Assembly: GCF_000519005.1 (NCBI RefSeq)
Contig: NZ_JAER01000033.1
Coordinates: forward strand, 1 to 47,738
Reading direction: 5' to 3'
Source: Nocardioides sp. J54
Lineage (GTDB): Bacteria > Actinomycetota > Actinomycetes > Propionibacteriales > Nocardioidaceae
DNA length: 47,738 bases
The notes under the pieces are model-generated. The model saw nothing but the letters and a program-made list of their open reading frames with translations. It was not told the origin of the DNA and did no database searches. Both the position numbers and the translations under genes were made by a program. Shown here in pieces: positions 16,326-25,256 of the stretch (its first letter is position 1; every line of letters begins with the position of its first letter).

Positions 16326-16413
16326 GACCGCTCCTGGGGCCGTGGGCCGGCGGCAGGGTCCGTCGCCGACGCTAACGTAGTGCTGCCGCGTGGTGCGCGT
16401 AAAGGAGCGTCAG
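16326..16413. promoter_or_regulatory. Divergent promoter region of the S8 and CHAT protease genes
   Basis: This 88-bp gap must hold the start signals of both protease genes. TAACGT at 16373-16378 fits an actinobacterial -10 (TAnnnT) for the CHAT gene. Similar hexamers lie upstream of the three following SGNH genes: TACGGT 19005-19010, TAGCGT 20244-20249 and TAACGT 21512-21517. No clear -35 or palindrome is seen. Confidence 0.35.
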
Positions 16414-18924
16414 GTGGACGACCTGCTCGACCTCGCCTTCGAGGACCCGGCCGCCGCGCGCGTGCTCGCCGAGGGTGTCCTGGCCCGCGAGGCGACCCCG
16501 GTCGAGCACTCCTACGCCCACCAGTGCCTGGGGATCATCCACCGGGAGGCCGGCCGGACGGACCTCGCGCTCGTCGCCCTGCGGACGGCACTCGCGCTCG
16601 CGCGGAAGGCCGGTGCCGCTGACCGCGAGCGCGACGTCCGTGCGACCTACGGGGGGACGCTCGCCTTCGCCGGCCGGACCGCGGCCGGCCTGAAGGAGCT
16701 CGACCGTGCACTGGCCAGCGCGTCGGGTCACACGGCGGCCCGCATCCGCATGCGCAAGGCCGGCGTGCTGGCCATGGTCGGCGACCACGCCGCGGCCGCG
16801 CCACTGATGCGGCGCGCCCTCACCGAGCTGGGCGACGACCCGGTGTGGGAGGGACGCACGCGCACCTGGCTCGGGCACGTCGAGCTCGCCCTGGGCCAGA
16901 CCGATGCGGCGGAGCGAGAGCAACGGCACGCGGAGGCGCTCCTGCGTGCAGCCGGAGCCCAGTTCGAGGCGACGGCCGCCGTCGAGAGCCTCGCCGAGGT
17001 CGCGGTCGCGCGCGGGGACCTGCCGCGCGGCATGAGGCTGTACCGGGAGGCGCTGGACGCCTACCGGGCCGAGGACCGCGAGCCCCGGTTCCTCGCCGTC
17101 GCGTCGGCCGCGTCCACCTATCTCGCTGCGGGTCTCCCGGGGGATGCCCTGGCGCTGCTCGAGGAGGTCTCCACGCTCGCTCCGGTGGAGGAGGCCGAAC
17201 GCCAGCTGCTCGAGGCGCAGGTGCTGCTGGCCGCGGGACGGCAGGCCGAGGCGGCTCCGCTGGCCCGGCGCGCAGCCGCGATGTTCCGCACCCAGCGACG
17301 TGACTGGTTCGCCGTGCGGGCCCGCCTCCTCGTCGTCCTGTGCGGAGGGGGGTCGTCGAAGGACGCAAGGGCGGTGGCGAGGGTGCTGCACGAGCAGCGC
17401 GCCCAGGAGGCGCCGCTGGCCCTCGTGCTCGCCGGGCGGCGCAGCCGGGGCGCCGAGCGGGCCTCGCTCTGGCACCGCGCGGCGTCGTACCGCACCCACC
17501 CGAACGCGCTCGTCCGCGCGGCGGCGTGGCACGCGCGGTCGCTGGTGCAGGAGGAGCGGGGCAGTCGCGGCGGCGTGCTGCGGGCGGCGTCGGCCGGCCT
17601 GGACGCGATCGACGAGCACCGGCGGCTCATCGGGTCCTCCGAGCTGCGGGCGCTGGCGACCGCGCACGGCCGGGAGCTGACGGCCGTCGCGCTGCGGCAC
17701 GCCGCGTCCGACCCGCGCACCCTGCTGCGGTGGAGCGAGCGCACCCGGGCCACCGCGCTGGCCCAGCCACCCGCGACCTCGGACGCCCCGACCATCCCGG
17801 CGTCCCTCGCCGCACTGCGCGACAACGGGCGCCGCCTCGCCCGGGCCCGGCAGGAGGGGGAGCCGACCGAGGCGCTGGAGCGGGAGCGGTTGCGGCTGGA
17901 GCGGGCGGTGCGGGCGGAGAGCCACACCCTGTCCGCCGCCACGGCCGAGCAGCAGCGTCCGCCGGCCGTCGAGGAGCTCGTGGCCGCGGTCGGCGACGGT
18001 TGCCTCGTCGAGCTGGTCGACGTCGACGGCACGTTGCACGTGCTGGTCCTCCACGCCGGCCGGGTACGACGACGGGTGGCCGGCACGACCACGCAGGTCG
18101 CCGCGCTCCTCGGTCCCGCGCAGATGCTGCTGCGCCGCGCATCCCGCGGCCGGCCGGTCGACACCGCCGCTCTGGGCCGCCAGCTGCAAGACGAGATCCT
18201 CGGCGACGCGGTGCGCCTCGTGCCCGACGGGCCCGTGGTGCTCGCCCCGACCGCCCGCCTGCACGGGCTCGCCTGGCCGCTGCTGCCGGTGCTGGCCGAC
18301 CGGCCGTTCACGGTGGTGCCCTCGGCCGGCCAGTGGTTGCGGGCCCGGACGACCGGCCGGCCACGGCCGGCGGAGCGCCGAACGGTGCTCGTCAGCGGTC
18401 CCGGGCTCGCCAGCGGCGGGGCCGAGGTGCCGGTGCTGGCCGGCAGCCACCCGGACGCCACCCTGCTCGCCGGTCCCGACGCCACGCTGGAGCGCGTCCT
18501 CGCCGAGGTCGACGGCGCGGACCTCGTGCACCTCGCGGCCCACGGCCACTTCCGCGCCGACAGCCCGCTCTTCTCGGCGCTCGACCTGGCCGACGGCCCG
18601 CTGACGGTGCACGACCTCGAGCGACTGCGGCGCGCGCCGTACCGCGTCGTGCTCTCCGCCTGCGAGTCCGGCGTCCTCGCGCCCGTCGGCGCCGAGGAGC
18701 TGCTCGGCCTCGCCGCGGCCCTCTTCTCGCTCGGGACCGCCGGGCTGGTCAGCAGCGTCGCCGAGGTCAACGACGACGCGACCGCGGCCTTGATGGTCGA
18801 CCTGCACGCAGCCCTCGCCACCGGCGTCGACCCAGCCGCTGCGCTGCTCGACGTCCGCCGGCGGGCGGTGGGTGACCCCGTCGCCGCCGGGACGGCCGCC
18901 GCCTTCCTCGCCCTCGGCACCTGA
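16414..18924 (+). CDS. TPR-CHAT caspase-like protease
   Basis: 836 residues from GTG 16414, chosen for a near-perfect ribosome-binding AAAGGAG seven bases upstream; GTGs at 16390 and 16393 are in frame. Residues 1 to about 420 are Ala/Leu/Arg-rich helical repeats of TPR type (SYAHQCLGIIHREAGRTDLA, YREALDAYRAED). The C-terminal 270 residues are a CHAT domain (clan CD, caspase/separase-like): catalytic His710 in LVHLAAHGHF and Cys750 in VVLSACESG, with LFSALDLADG between them. CHAT proteases act in cell-death-like and defence responses, for example Craspase. The divergent S8 protease and nearby sigma factor suggest one regulated unit. Substrate unknown. Confidence 0.9.
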   Translation: MDDLLDLAFEDPAAARVLAEGVLAREATPVEHSYAHQCLGIIHREAGRTDLALVALRTALALARKAGAADRERDVRATYGGTLAFAGRTAAGLKELDRALASASGHTAARIRMRKAGVLAMVGDHAAAAPLMRRALTELGDDPVWEGRTRTWLGHVELALGQTDAAEREQRHAEALLRAAGAQFEATAAVESLAEVAVARGDLPRGMRLYREALDAYRAEDREPRFLAVASAASTYLAAGLPGDALALLEEVSTLAPVEEAERQLLEAQVLLAAGRQAEAAPLARRAAAMFRTQRRDWFAVRARLLVVLCGGGSSKDARAVARVLHEQRAQEAPLALVLAGRRSRGAERASLWHRAASYRTHPNALVRAAAWHARSLVQEERGSRGGVLRAASAGLDAIDEHRRLIGSSELRALATAHGRELTAVALRHAASDPRTLLRWSERTRATALAQPPATSDAPTIPASLAALRDNGRRLARARQEGEPTEALERERLRLERAVRAESHTLSAATAEQQRPPAVEELVAAVGDGCLVELVDVDGTLHVLVLHAGRVRRRVAGTTTQVAALLGPAQMLLRRASRGRPVDTAALGRQLQDEILGDAVRLVPDGPVVLAPTARLHGLAWPLLPVLADRPFTVVPSAGQWLRARTTGRPRPAERRTVLVSGPGLASGGAEVPVLAGSHPDATLLAGPDATLERVLAEVDGADLVHLAAHGHFRADSPLFSALDLADGPLTVHDLERLRRAPYRVVLSACESGVLAPVGAEELLGLAAALFSLGTAGLVSSVAEVNDDATAALMVDLHAALATGVDPAAALLDVRRRAVGDPVAAGTAAAFLALGT

Positions 18925-19081
18925 GGAGGACCGCACGCCGTCCGCACCGGTGTGACGTCGCCGACGCTCGCGCCGTTCCGCGCACCTTCCGGGCCGCGCG
19001 CGGCTACGGTCGCCCGCGGCGACGAGCCACCAGGGAGCAGCAGGGACCGGGCCGGACGGCCTCGGGTGGGGAGAGGTGAAC

Positions 19082-20153
19082 GTGGCGGCACAGCCGCGCC
19101 TTCGGCGCGCCGGTGGACGGTCGACCGTGCGCACGGCGCTCGTGGGGCTGCTCGCCCTCCTGGTGGTGGGCCTACCGGTGCTGCCGCACGGAGCCACGGG
19201 GGCGCCGGCCGACACACCCCTGCGGGTGATGATCGTCGGGGACTCCATCTCGCAGGGCGCTGCCGGCGACGCGACGTGGCGGTACTGGGTTCTGGCGTGA
19301 GCTCCGCCGCCAGCGCGTGCGGGTCGACCTCGTCGGGCCGGAGCGCCTCCCCAAGGGGCGGCAGCCGCGCTACGAGGCGCGTCGCCTGCGCTTCGACCGC
19401 GACCACGCCGCGCGGAGCGGGACGACCGTGGACTACCACCTGAAGCGGATCACGGAGCGGATGAGGACCTACAGGCCCCGGGTGGTGGTCGTCGAGGTCG
19501 GCATCAACGACATCTTCCGCGGCGACAGCGCAGCGCGGGTCGCCGACGACCTCCGGCGCCTGCTCAACCGGATCTGGGCGAGGTCCCGGTCGACGCGCGT
19601 GGTGCTCGCCGAGCTGCCACCGGTCCAGGGCAACCCCCGGGCCCACCGGGTGTCCGCCCGGGCGAACGCCCTCCTCGAGGACCGCTACGCCGACCACCCG
19701 CGGGTGGTGATGGTGCGCAACCGCACCGAGACGCGGCAGCCGTGGATCCCCCGGGAGCACACCACCGACGGCCTCCACCCCAACGCGACCGGGCAGACCC
19801 TGCTCGCCCAGCGGTTCGCCGAGGCCTTCCACCGCGCCGGCCTCCTCCCGGAGCACCCGCGGGCCTACCGGGTGCGGGCCTGGCGGCCGGCGATCGTCCC
19901 GCACGTGCGCCGGTCCGGACGTCGCGTCACCATCGACTGGTCGCGGGCGTGGCGGGAGGTCCGGATGACCGACGTCCGGGTGCTGCTCAGCCGCCCCGAC
20001 GGCCGGCAGGTCCGCGACCAGGGCGAGCACGCCGCACGACGCAAGCGGGTGACCCGCACCCTGCCGCGCGGGACCTACCGGGTGCAGCTGGTGCCGCGCC
20101 GCAACGCCATGGTCGGGCTGCCGGGCCCGGCCGTCACCGTGCGCGTCCCCTGA
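19082..20153 (+). pseudogene. SGNH/GDSL hydrolase, copy 1, frameshifted
   Basis: The first of three tandem paralogues. The start at GTG 19082 aligns with copy 2. A signal segment (LVGLLALLVVGLPVLP) and block I MIVGDSISQG are in one frame, which stops at 19300. The rest (GINDIF, DGLHPNATGQTLLAQ) is in another frame from about 19290 on. Copies 2 and 3 read TACTGGTTCTGG where this one reads TACTGGGTTCTGG: one extra G at 19287-19289. Removing it restores the full protein (WRYWFWRELRRQ). Otherwise the frame is intact and well conserved, so this is either a recent mutation or a sequencing error in the G-run. Confidence 0.85.
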
Positions 20154-20313
20154 GCGCGCTGCTCGAGCGGTGCCTGCCGCTGCCGTCGGTGTGACCTCGC
20201 TGACCCCGGCGGGGTTCGATGTGCCTGCGCGCGCCCGGCCCGCTAGCGTCCTCCCCGGCGGGGAGCCATGGAGAAGCGGGGCCGAGCGGCCCGAGGCGGG
20301 GGAGACGGACGAC

Positions 20314-21441
20314 GTGGCAGGACTGCCGAGCCTTCGACGCGCGCACGGTCGCAGCACCCGGCGCGCCGGCCTGGCCGCCGCGCTGACCCTCGCGGTCGCC
20401 ACGGCACTGGTCAGCGCCCTCGCCCTCGCCGGCCCCGTCGTCCCGGCCGGCACCGCCAGCCAGCCGGCCCCCGCCGGGACCCTCAGCAGCCAGCCGGCGC
20501 CCTTCGAGACCCTGCGCGTGATGGTCGTCGGTGACTCCGTGTCGCAGGGCTTCGGCGGTGACGCGCCGTGGCGGTACTGGTTCTGGCGCGAGTTCCGTCG
20601 TCAGGGCGTCCCGATCGACCTCGTCGGGCCCCACCGGCAGCCCACCGGCAAGGGTGCGCGCTACGAGTCGCGGCGCCTGCGCTTCGACCGGGACCACGCC
20701 GCCCGCGCCGGCTCGACCGTGGACTACCACCGCAAGCGCATCGACCGGCTGATGGCGACGTACACCCCGCACGTCGTCGTCGTCGAGCTCGGCATCAACG
20801 ACGCCATCCACGGCGACAGCGCCGCGCAGGTCGCCGACGACCTCCGCCGGCTCCTCGAGAGGGTCTGGGCCGCCTCGCCCCAGACCCGGGTGGTGCTCGC
20901 CGAGCTCCCGGTCTACCCCCGCGACCGGGCGGTCGACCGGGTGGCCGCCGCCGCCAACGCCCGCCTGGACGCCCGCTACGGCGACGACCCGCGGGTGCTC
21001 ATGGTGCGCAACCGCACCGACAGCCGACACCGCTGGGACCCGGTCAAGGTCACCTTCGACGGCCTGCACCTGAACTCGACCGGGCAGACCCTGCTGGCCC
21101 AGCGCATCGCCGAGGCGTTCCGCCGCGGCGGCATGCTGCCGGCCGCGCCGAGGATCTACCACGCCCGCCCGTGGCGCCCGGGCGTCGTGCCGCGCGTGCA
21201 CCGCAAGGGCCGCCGGGTCACGATCGACTGGTCCGCCGCCGTCGGCCCGGTCAAGATGGCGTCGGTCCAGGTGGTCATCCGGCGCAGCAACGGTCGCCTC
21301 GTCCGTGGCCACCAGCGCTTCGCCGCCGATGCCGGCTCGGTCACCCGCCGCCTCCCCCGCGGCACCTACCGCGTCCTGCTCAGCCCGCGTCGCGGCACGA
21401 TGACGGGCAAGCCGGTGCCCGTGACGTTCCGGGTGCCCTGA
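20314..21441 (+). CDS. Secreted SGNH/GDSL hydrolase, copy 2
   Basis: 375 residues from GTG 20314, with GGGGGAG nine bases upstream. A signal peptide or anchor (LAAALTLAVATALVSALALA) is followed by a Pro/Ser linker. SGNH catalytic residues are Ser75 (VVGDSVSQG), Asn162 (GINDA), Asp249 and His252 (DGLHLN). After about residue 280 is an Ig/fibronectin-like C-terminal beta domain (VTIDWSAAVGPVKMASVQVV, LPRGTYRVLLSP). The family hydrolyses esters of lipids, acylated sugars or cell-wall polymers. Middle member of a tandem triplet; substrate unknown. Upstream, TAGCGT (20244-20249) may be its -10. Confidence 0.88.
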   Translation: MAGLPSLRRAHGRSTRRAGLAAALTLAVATALVSALALAGPVVPAGTASQPAPAGTLSSQPAPFETLRVMVVGDSVSQGFGGDAPWRYWFWREFRRQGVPIDLVGPHRQPTGKGARYESRRLRFDRDHAARAGSTVDYHRKRIDRLMATYTPHVVVVELGINDAIHGDSAAQVADDLRRLLERVWAASPQTRVVLAELPVYPRDRAVDRVAAAANARLDARYGDDPRVLMVRNRTDSRHRWDPVKVTFDGLHLNSTGQTLLAQRIAEAFRRGGMLPAAPRIYHARPWRPGVVPRVHRKGRRVTIDWSAAVGPVKMASVQVVIRRSNGRLVRGHQRFAADAGSVTRRLPRGTYRVLLSPRRGTMTGKPVPVTFRVP

Positions 21442-21565
21442 GCCCACTCCCGGGAGCCCTCTTCCGGAGCCCTTTCCCGGCATTCCGGCCCCACGGACCC
21501 GCCGCCGCGTCTAACGTCGGCGAGCGACGGGCCGATGGTCACGGGGACGCCCGGAGGTGGAGAAG

Positions 21566-22672
21566 GTGGACGTACGACGCCGTGCGCGGCGTGGTCGGCC
21601 GGCGCGAGCCCTGCTCGCCGCCGTCCTGGCGGCGCTGGTGGTCCTCGCCGCCGGACTGGCGGTCCTGCCCGGCCGGTCGGTCGCGAGCGCAGCCCCGGAC
21701 GCCGTGGTCCCTGACCCCGGCGGTCCGCTGCGGGTGCTGGTGCTCGGTGACTCGCTGTCGCAGGGCTTCGCGGGCGACGCGACCTGGCGCTACTGGTTCT
21801 GGCGCGAGGCCCGGCGCCAGGGGGTCGACGTCGACCTCGTCGGCCCGCACTCCCGTCCGTACCTCCTGCTGCCGTCCCGGGTGGTGTCCGACCAGGCGCG
21901 CTACGAGCGGCCCGCTCTCGCGTTCGACACCGACCACTCGGCGTGGGCCGGCTCGACGATCGACATGCACCTCGCCCAGGTCGACTCCCTGATGACCGTC
22001 TACGCCCCCGACGTCGTGGTGGTCGAGCTCGGCATCAACGACGCGCGCCACGGCCAGGACGGGGCGTCCATCGCCGCCGAGCTCGACGATCTGCTCGCCC
22101 GGGTCTGGCGCCGGGCCCCGCGGGTGAGCGTGGTGCTGGGGCAGCTGCCCGTCCACGGCACGGACCCGGCGGTCGACGCAGCCGCGGTCGCCGCGAACGA
22201 GGTCCTCGTCGCCGCCCACGCCGACGACCCGCGGGTGTCCATCGCCTACCTCCGCAACGGCTGGGACCACCGGAAGCACTCCCACGACGGCCTCCACGCC
22301 AACGCGACCGGCCAGACCCTGCTGGCGCACCGGTTCGCCCACGCGTTCCACCGCGCCGGCCTGCTCCCGGGGAAGCCCCGGGTCTTCCGCCAGCGCCAGT
22401 GGCGGCCCCGCGTCGCACCCCGGGTGCGCGTCGTCGGCCGCAAGGTGACCGTCGACTGGTCCGCCGCGCGGCGCCAGGTGAAGATCAGTGCCGTCCGGGT
22501 CTTCATCACCCGCAGCGACGGCCAGCAGAAGGTGCGCCAGCGCTGGATCCCGGCAGACCGCAACCAGCTCAGCCGCAGGCTGGCGCCCGGCACCTACCGG
22601 GTCCGGCTGGTCCCGCGCCGTGGTTCGATGGTCGGCGCGCCGGCACTGGCGCGGACCGTGCGGCTGCGCTGA
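21566..22672 (+). CDS. Secreted SGNH/GDSL hydrolase, copy 3
   Basis: 368 residues from GTG 21566 (GGAGG upstream); a GTG at 21557 is also in frame. It has an Arg-rich N-terminus, a hydrophobic signal (ALLAAVLAALVVLAAGLAVL), then the SGNH core with Ser63 (VLGDSLSQG), GINDARHG and DGLHANATGQTLLAH, and the same C-terminal beta domain. It is more diverged from copies 1 and 2, with a short insert near SRPYLLLPSRVVSDQ. It ends about 60 bp before phzE but probably is a separate unit. Presumably it acts outside the membrane on an esterified polymer. Confidence 0.88.
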   Translation: MDVRRRARRGRPARALLAAVLAALVVLAAGLAVLPGRSVASAAPDAVVPDPGGPLRVLVLGDSLSQGFAGDATWRYWFWREARRQGVDVDLVGPHSRPYLLLPSRVVSDQARYERPALAFDTDHSAWAGSTIDMHLAQVDSLMTVYAPDVVVVELGINDARHGQDGASIAAELDDLLARVWRRAPRVSVVLGQLPVHGTDPAVDAAAVAANEVLVAAHADDPRVSIAYLRNGWDHRKHSHDGLHANATGQTLLAHRFAHAFHRAGLLPGKPRVFRQRQWRPRVAPRVRVVGRKVTVDWSAARRQVKISAVRVFITRSDGQQKVRQRWIPADRNQLSRRLAPGTYRVRLVPRRGSMVGAPALARTVRLR

Positions 22673-22719
22673 GCTGGCCGCAGGGCGGAATCCCGCGCCG
22701 GGGCACCGGCCGCCCCGCA

Positions 22720-22725
22720 TAGGCT
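22720..22725 (+). promoter_or_regulatory. Candidate -10 of the phzE-pabA-pabB operon, leaderless
   Basis: TAGGCT lies six bases before the phzE ATG (22732), and no ribosome-binding purine run is present in between. Such spacing is typical of leaderless actinobacterial transcripts. Evidence is positional only. Confidence 0.4.
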
Positions 22726-22731
22726 TCACCC

Positions 22732-24672
22732 ATGCCTGAGCAGCCCAGCAGCACCCTCACCGCCCGGGAAGCCATCGCGGCCGTCCAGGGGCACGAGGCC
22801 TGGGCGATCATCCGGCGTTCCACCCGCGCGGGCGACCGCGACACCGTCGGCGTCCTCGGCGGCACCCGCAGCGTGGTCGAGTCGATCATGGACATCCCGC
22901 TCGAGACCGGCGTGCCCGAGCCGGGCCACATCTGCGACCGGCTGGTCGCCGTACCGTTCCGGCAGGTCAGCGAGCGCGGGTTCGAGGCGCACGACGACGG
23001 CACCCCGCTCGTCGTCGTCGACGTCACCGAGGAGCACGAGTTCTCCGTCGCCGACGTCGTCGACGCCATCGACCCGGTCGAGGTCGGCTTCACCGACCGC
23101 GGCGGCTTCGAGACCGACGACGAGGACTACGGCAAGCTCGTCTCGCAGATCATCGGCGAGGAGATCGGCCAGGGCGAGGGCGCCAACCTCGTCATCGGGC
23201 GCAACTACCGCGCCGTCGTCGCCGACTTCGGCCCCGAGGTCGCGCTCACCGTCTACCGCCGCCTGCTCGAGCGCGAGCGCGGCGCGTACTGGACGTTCGT
23301 CTTCTTCACCGGCGACCGCTACCTCATCGGCGCCAGCCCGGAGCGGCACGTGTCCGTGCACGGCGGCGACGTGCGGATGAACCCGATCTCCGGCACCTTC
23401 CACCTCCGCCCGCCCGCGGGCGAGTCGCGCAGCACCGACGCGCGGCTGCGCGAGTTCCTCCGCGACGAGAAGGAGATCTACGAGCTCTTCATGGTCGTGG
23501 ACGAGGAGCTCAAGATGATGTGCGACATCTGCACCGAGGGCGGCCAGGTGCTCGGCCCGTTCCTCAAGCCGATGACCCACCTGATCCACACCGAGTACCT
23601 CCTCGCCGGCCGCACCAGCCGCGACGTGCGCGAGGTCCTGCGCGACACGATGTACGCCGCCACCGTGACCGGGTCCCCGGTCGAGAACGCCTGCCGGCTG
23701 ATCAGGCAGTACGAGCCCGAGGGCCGCGGCTACTACGCCTCTGCGCTGGCCATCTTCGGCCGTGACGAGGCCGGCGAGCCGGTGCTCGACAGCCCGATCG
23801 TGCTCCGCACCGCGGACGTCTCGCCGACCGGCGAGCTCAAGGTGACCGCGGGGGCGACCCTCGTGCGCGACTCCGACCCGGCGTACGAGGTCGCCGAGAC
23901 CCACGCCAAGGCCGGCGGCATCCTGTCCGCCTTCGGCCTGGCCTCGCAGGCGCCGAGCACCGCCCCGCCGGTCGACCTCGACGCGCTCGCCTCCCTCGTC
24001 GCCGACGAGGAGGTGCTGATCGCGCTCAACAGCCGCAACAGCCGGCTCTCCAGCTTCTGGCTCGCCGACCAGGCCGGCACCCCGGTCGACCCGCGCCTGA
24101 TCGGCCGCTCCGTCGTCATCCTCGACGGCGAGGACGACTTCGTGAACATGCTGCGCCACATGCTCACCCGGATGGGCGTCACCAGCTCGGTCGTCCGCCA
24201 CGAGGACTACGTCGACGGCGTCCTCGACGGCCACGACCTGGTGATCGTCGGTCCGGGCCCGGGCGACCCGCGCGACGGCGACGACCCCAAGATCGCGCGC
24301 CTGCGCTCGGCGGTGCGGTGGCTGCTCGACCACGAGAAGCCGTTCCTCGCCATCTGCCTGGGCCACCAGACCCTGTGCCACACGCTCGGGATCCCGCTCG
24401 CCTACAAGGACATCGTCTTCCAGGGCACGCAGGCCACGGTGCTGCTCGACGGCCGTCCGCAGAAGGTCGGCTTCTACAACACCTTCGTCGGCCGGGTCGG
24501 CCCGGACACCCCGCTGCCGGAGGGCGTCGAGGTGGACGCCGACGCGGGGACCGGTGACGTCAACGCCGTCCGCGGCCCGCACTTCCGCGGCGTGCAGTTC
24601 CACGCCGAGTCGATCCTCACCGAGCGGGGCTTCGAGATCGTCCACGACCTGGTGTCCGACGTCCTCCTGTGA
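22732..24672 (+). CDS. phzE: PhzE-type aminodeoxyisochorismate synthase (fused MST and glutamine amidotransferase)
   Basis: 646 residues. The N-terminal chorismate-using domain (1 to about 420) carries VPFRQVSERGFEAHDD, EIGQGEGANLVI, MNPISGT and ELFMVVDEELKMM, closely matching PhzE of pseudomonads as I know it. The C-terminal class I amidotransferase has Cys542 (AICLGHQ), His624 and Glu626 (FHAES), with VGFYNTFVGR also PhzE-like. PhzE turns chorismate and glutamine into 2-amino-2-desoxyisochorismate, the entry to phenazines and some enediynes. No phzD, F, G or A/B is in the window. A TrpEG-like anthranilate synthase is the alternative. pabA follows after four bases. Confidence 0.82.
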   Translation: MPEQPSSTLTAREAIAAVQGHEAWAIIRRSTRAGDRDTVGVLGGTRSVVESIMDIPLETGVPEPGHICDRLVAVPFRQVSERGFEAHDDGTPLVVVDVTEEHEFSVADVVDAIDPVEVGFTDRGGFETDDEDYGKLVSQIIGEEIGQGEGANLVIGRNYRAVVADFGPEVALTVYRRLLERERGAYWTFVFFTGDRYLIGASPERHVSVHGGDVRMNPISGTFHLRPPAGESRSTDARLREFLRDEKEIYELFMVVDEELKMMCDICTEGGQVLGPFLKPMTHLIHTEYLLAGRTSRDVREVLRDTMYAATVTGSPVENACRLIRQYEPEGRGYYASALAIFGRDEAGEPVLDSPIVLRTADVSPTGELKVTAGATLVRDSDPAYEVAETHAKAGGILSAFGLASQAPSTAPPVDLDALASLVADEEVLIALNSRNSRLSSFWLADQAGTPVDPRLIGRSVVILDGEDDFVNMLRHMLTRMGVTSSVVRHEDYVDGVLDGHDLVIVGPGPGDPRDGDDPKIARLRSAVRWLLDHEKPFLAICLGHQTLCHTLGIPLAYKDIVFQGTQATVLLDGRPQKVGFYNTFVGRVGPDTPLPEGVEVDADAGTGDVNAVRGPHFRGVQFHAESILTERGFEIVHDLVSDVLL

Positions 24673-24676
24673 CGCG

Positions 24677-25249
24677 ATGAGCGCGCCGGACGTGGTGGTC
24701 GTCGACCACCACGACTCGTACACGTGGAACCTCGTCCACCTGGTCGCGGGCGTGACCGGGGTGCTGCCGTCGGTGGTGCAGCACGACGAGGTGGGGGCGG
24801 CCGAGGTGCTGGCCCACCAGTTCGTCGTGCTGTCGCCCGGGCCGGGGAACCCCGCCGTGGAGCGGGACTTCGCCGTCGGCCGCGAGGTGCTGCTCGCGGG
24901 GACCCGGCCGGTGCTCGGGGTGTGCCTGGGGATGCAGGGCATCGTCACGGCGTACGGCGGCCGGGTGGACCGCGTCCCGCCGGGGCACGGCGTGCTCGCG
25001 TCCGTCGAGCACGACGGGACGGGGCTCTTCGCGGGCGTCCCGTCACCCTTCGACGCGGTCCGCTACCACTCGCTCGCGGCCGTCGAGCTGCCCGCGGAGC
25101 TGCGTGCGACCGCCGCCGACGCGCGCACCGGGTTGACCATGGCGGTCGAGCACGTGACGCTGCCCGTCATGGGCGTGCAGTTCCACCCGGAGTCGGTGCT
25201 CACCGACCACGGCGCCCGTCTCGTCGCCAACTTCCTCGGCCTGGCGTGA
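24677..25249 (+). CDS. pabA: Aminodeoxychorismate/anthranilate synthase glutamine amidotransferase subunit
   Basis: 190 residues. Class I amidotransferase with DHHDSYTWNLVHL, the oxyanion strand SPGPGNP, nucleophile Cys83 (GVCLGMQG), and His170/Glu172 (GVQFHPES). It supplies ammonia from glutamine to the PabB partner encoded seven bases downstream; the pair makes 4-amino-4-deoxychorismate for folate. The first motif usually reads DNxDSFTxNL, and here has His in place of Asn. It follows phzE by four bases, so the whole set is one operon. Confidence 0.87.
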   Translation: MSAPDVVVVDHHDSYTWNLVHLVAGVTGVLPSVVQHDEVGAAEVLAHQFVVLSPGPGNPAVERDFAVGREVLLAGTRPVLGVCLGMQGIVTAYGGRVDRVPPGHGVLASVEHDGTGLFAGVPSPFDAVRYHSLAAVELPAELRATAADARTGLTMAVEHVTLPVMGVQFHPESVLTDHGARLVANFLGLA

Positions 25250-25256
25250 GCCGGCG

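Noticed and set aside
19287..19289. Programmed ribosomal frameshift in SGNH copy 1
   Set aside because: No slippery heptamer or downstream structure is evident, and intact paralogues need no frameshift; mutation or sequencing error is simpler.
19317..20153. Separate intact SGNH gene starting at GTG 19317
   Set aside because: It lacks the signal peptide and the nucleophile Ser block, which sit in the other frame just upstream. Alignment with the two paralogues shows a single-base frameshift instead.
17118..20453. 1111-codon open frame on the minus strand over the CHAT and SGNH genes
   Set aside because: Ser/Arg/Pro-rich low-complexity product, no domain pattern, and fully antisense to genes with clear catalytic motifs. 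Long spurious frames are expected at this GC content.
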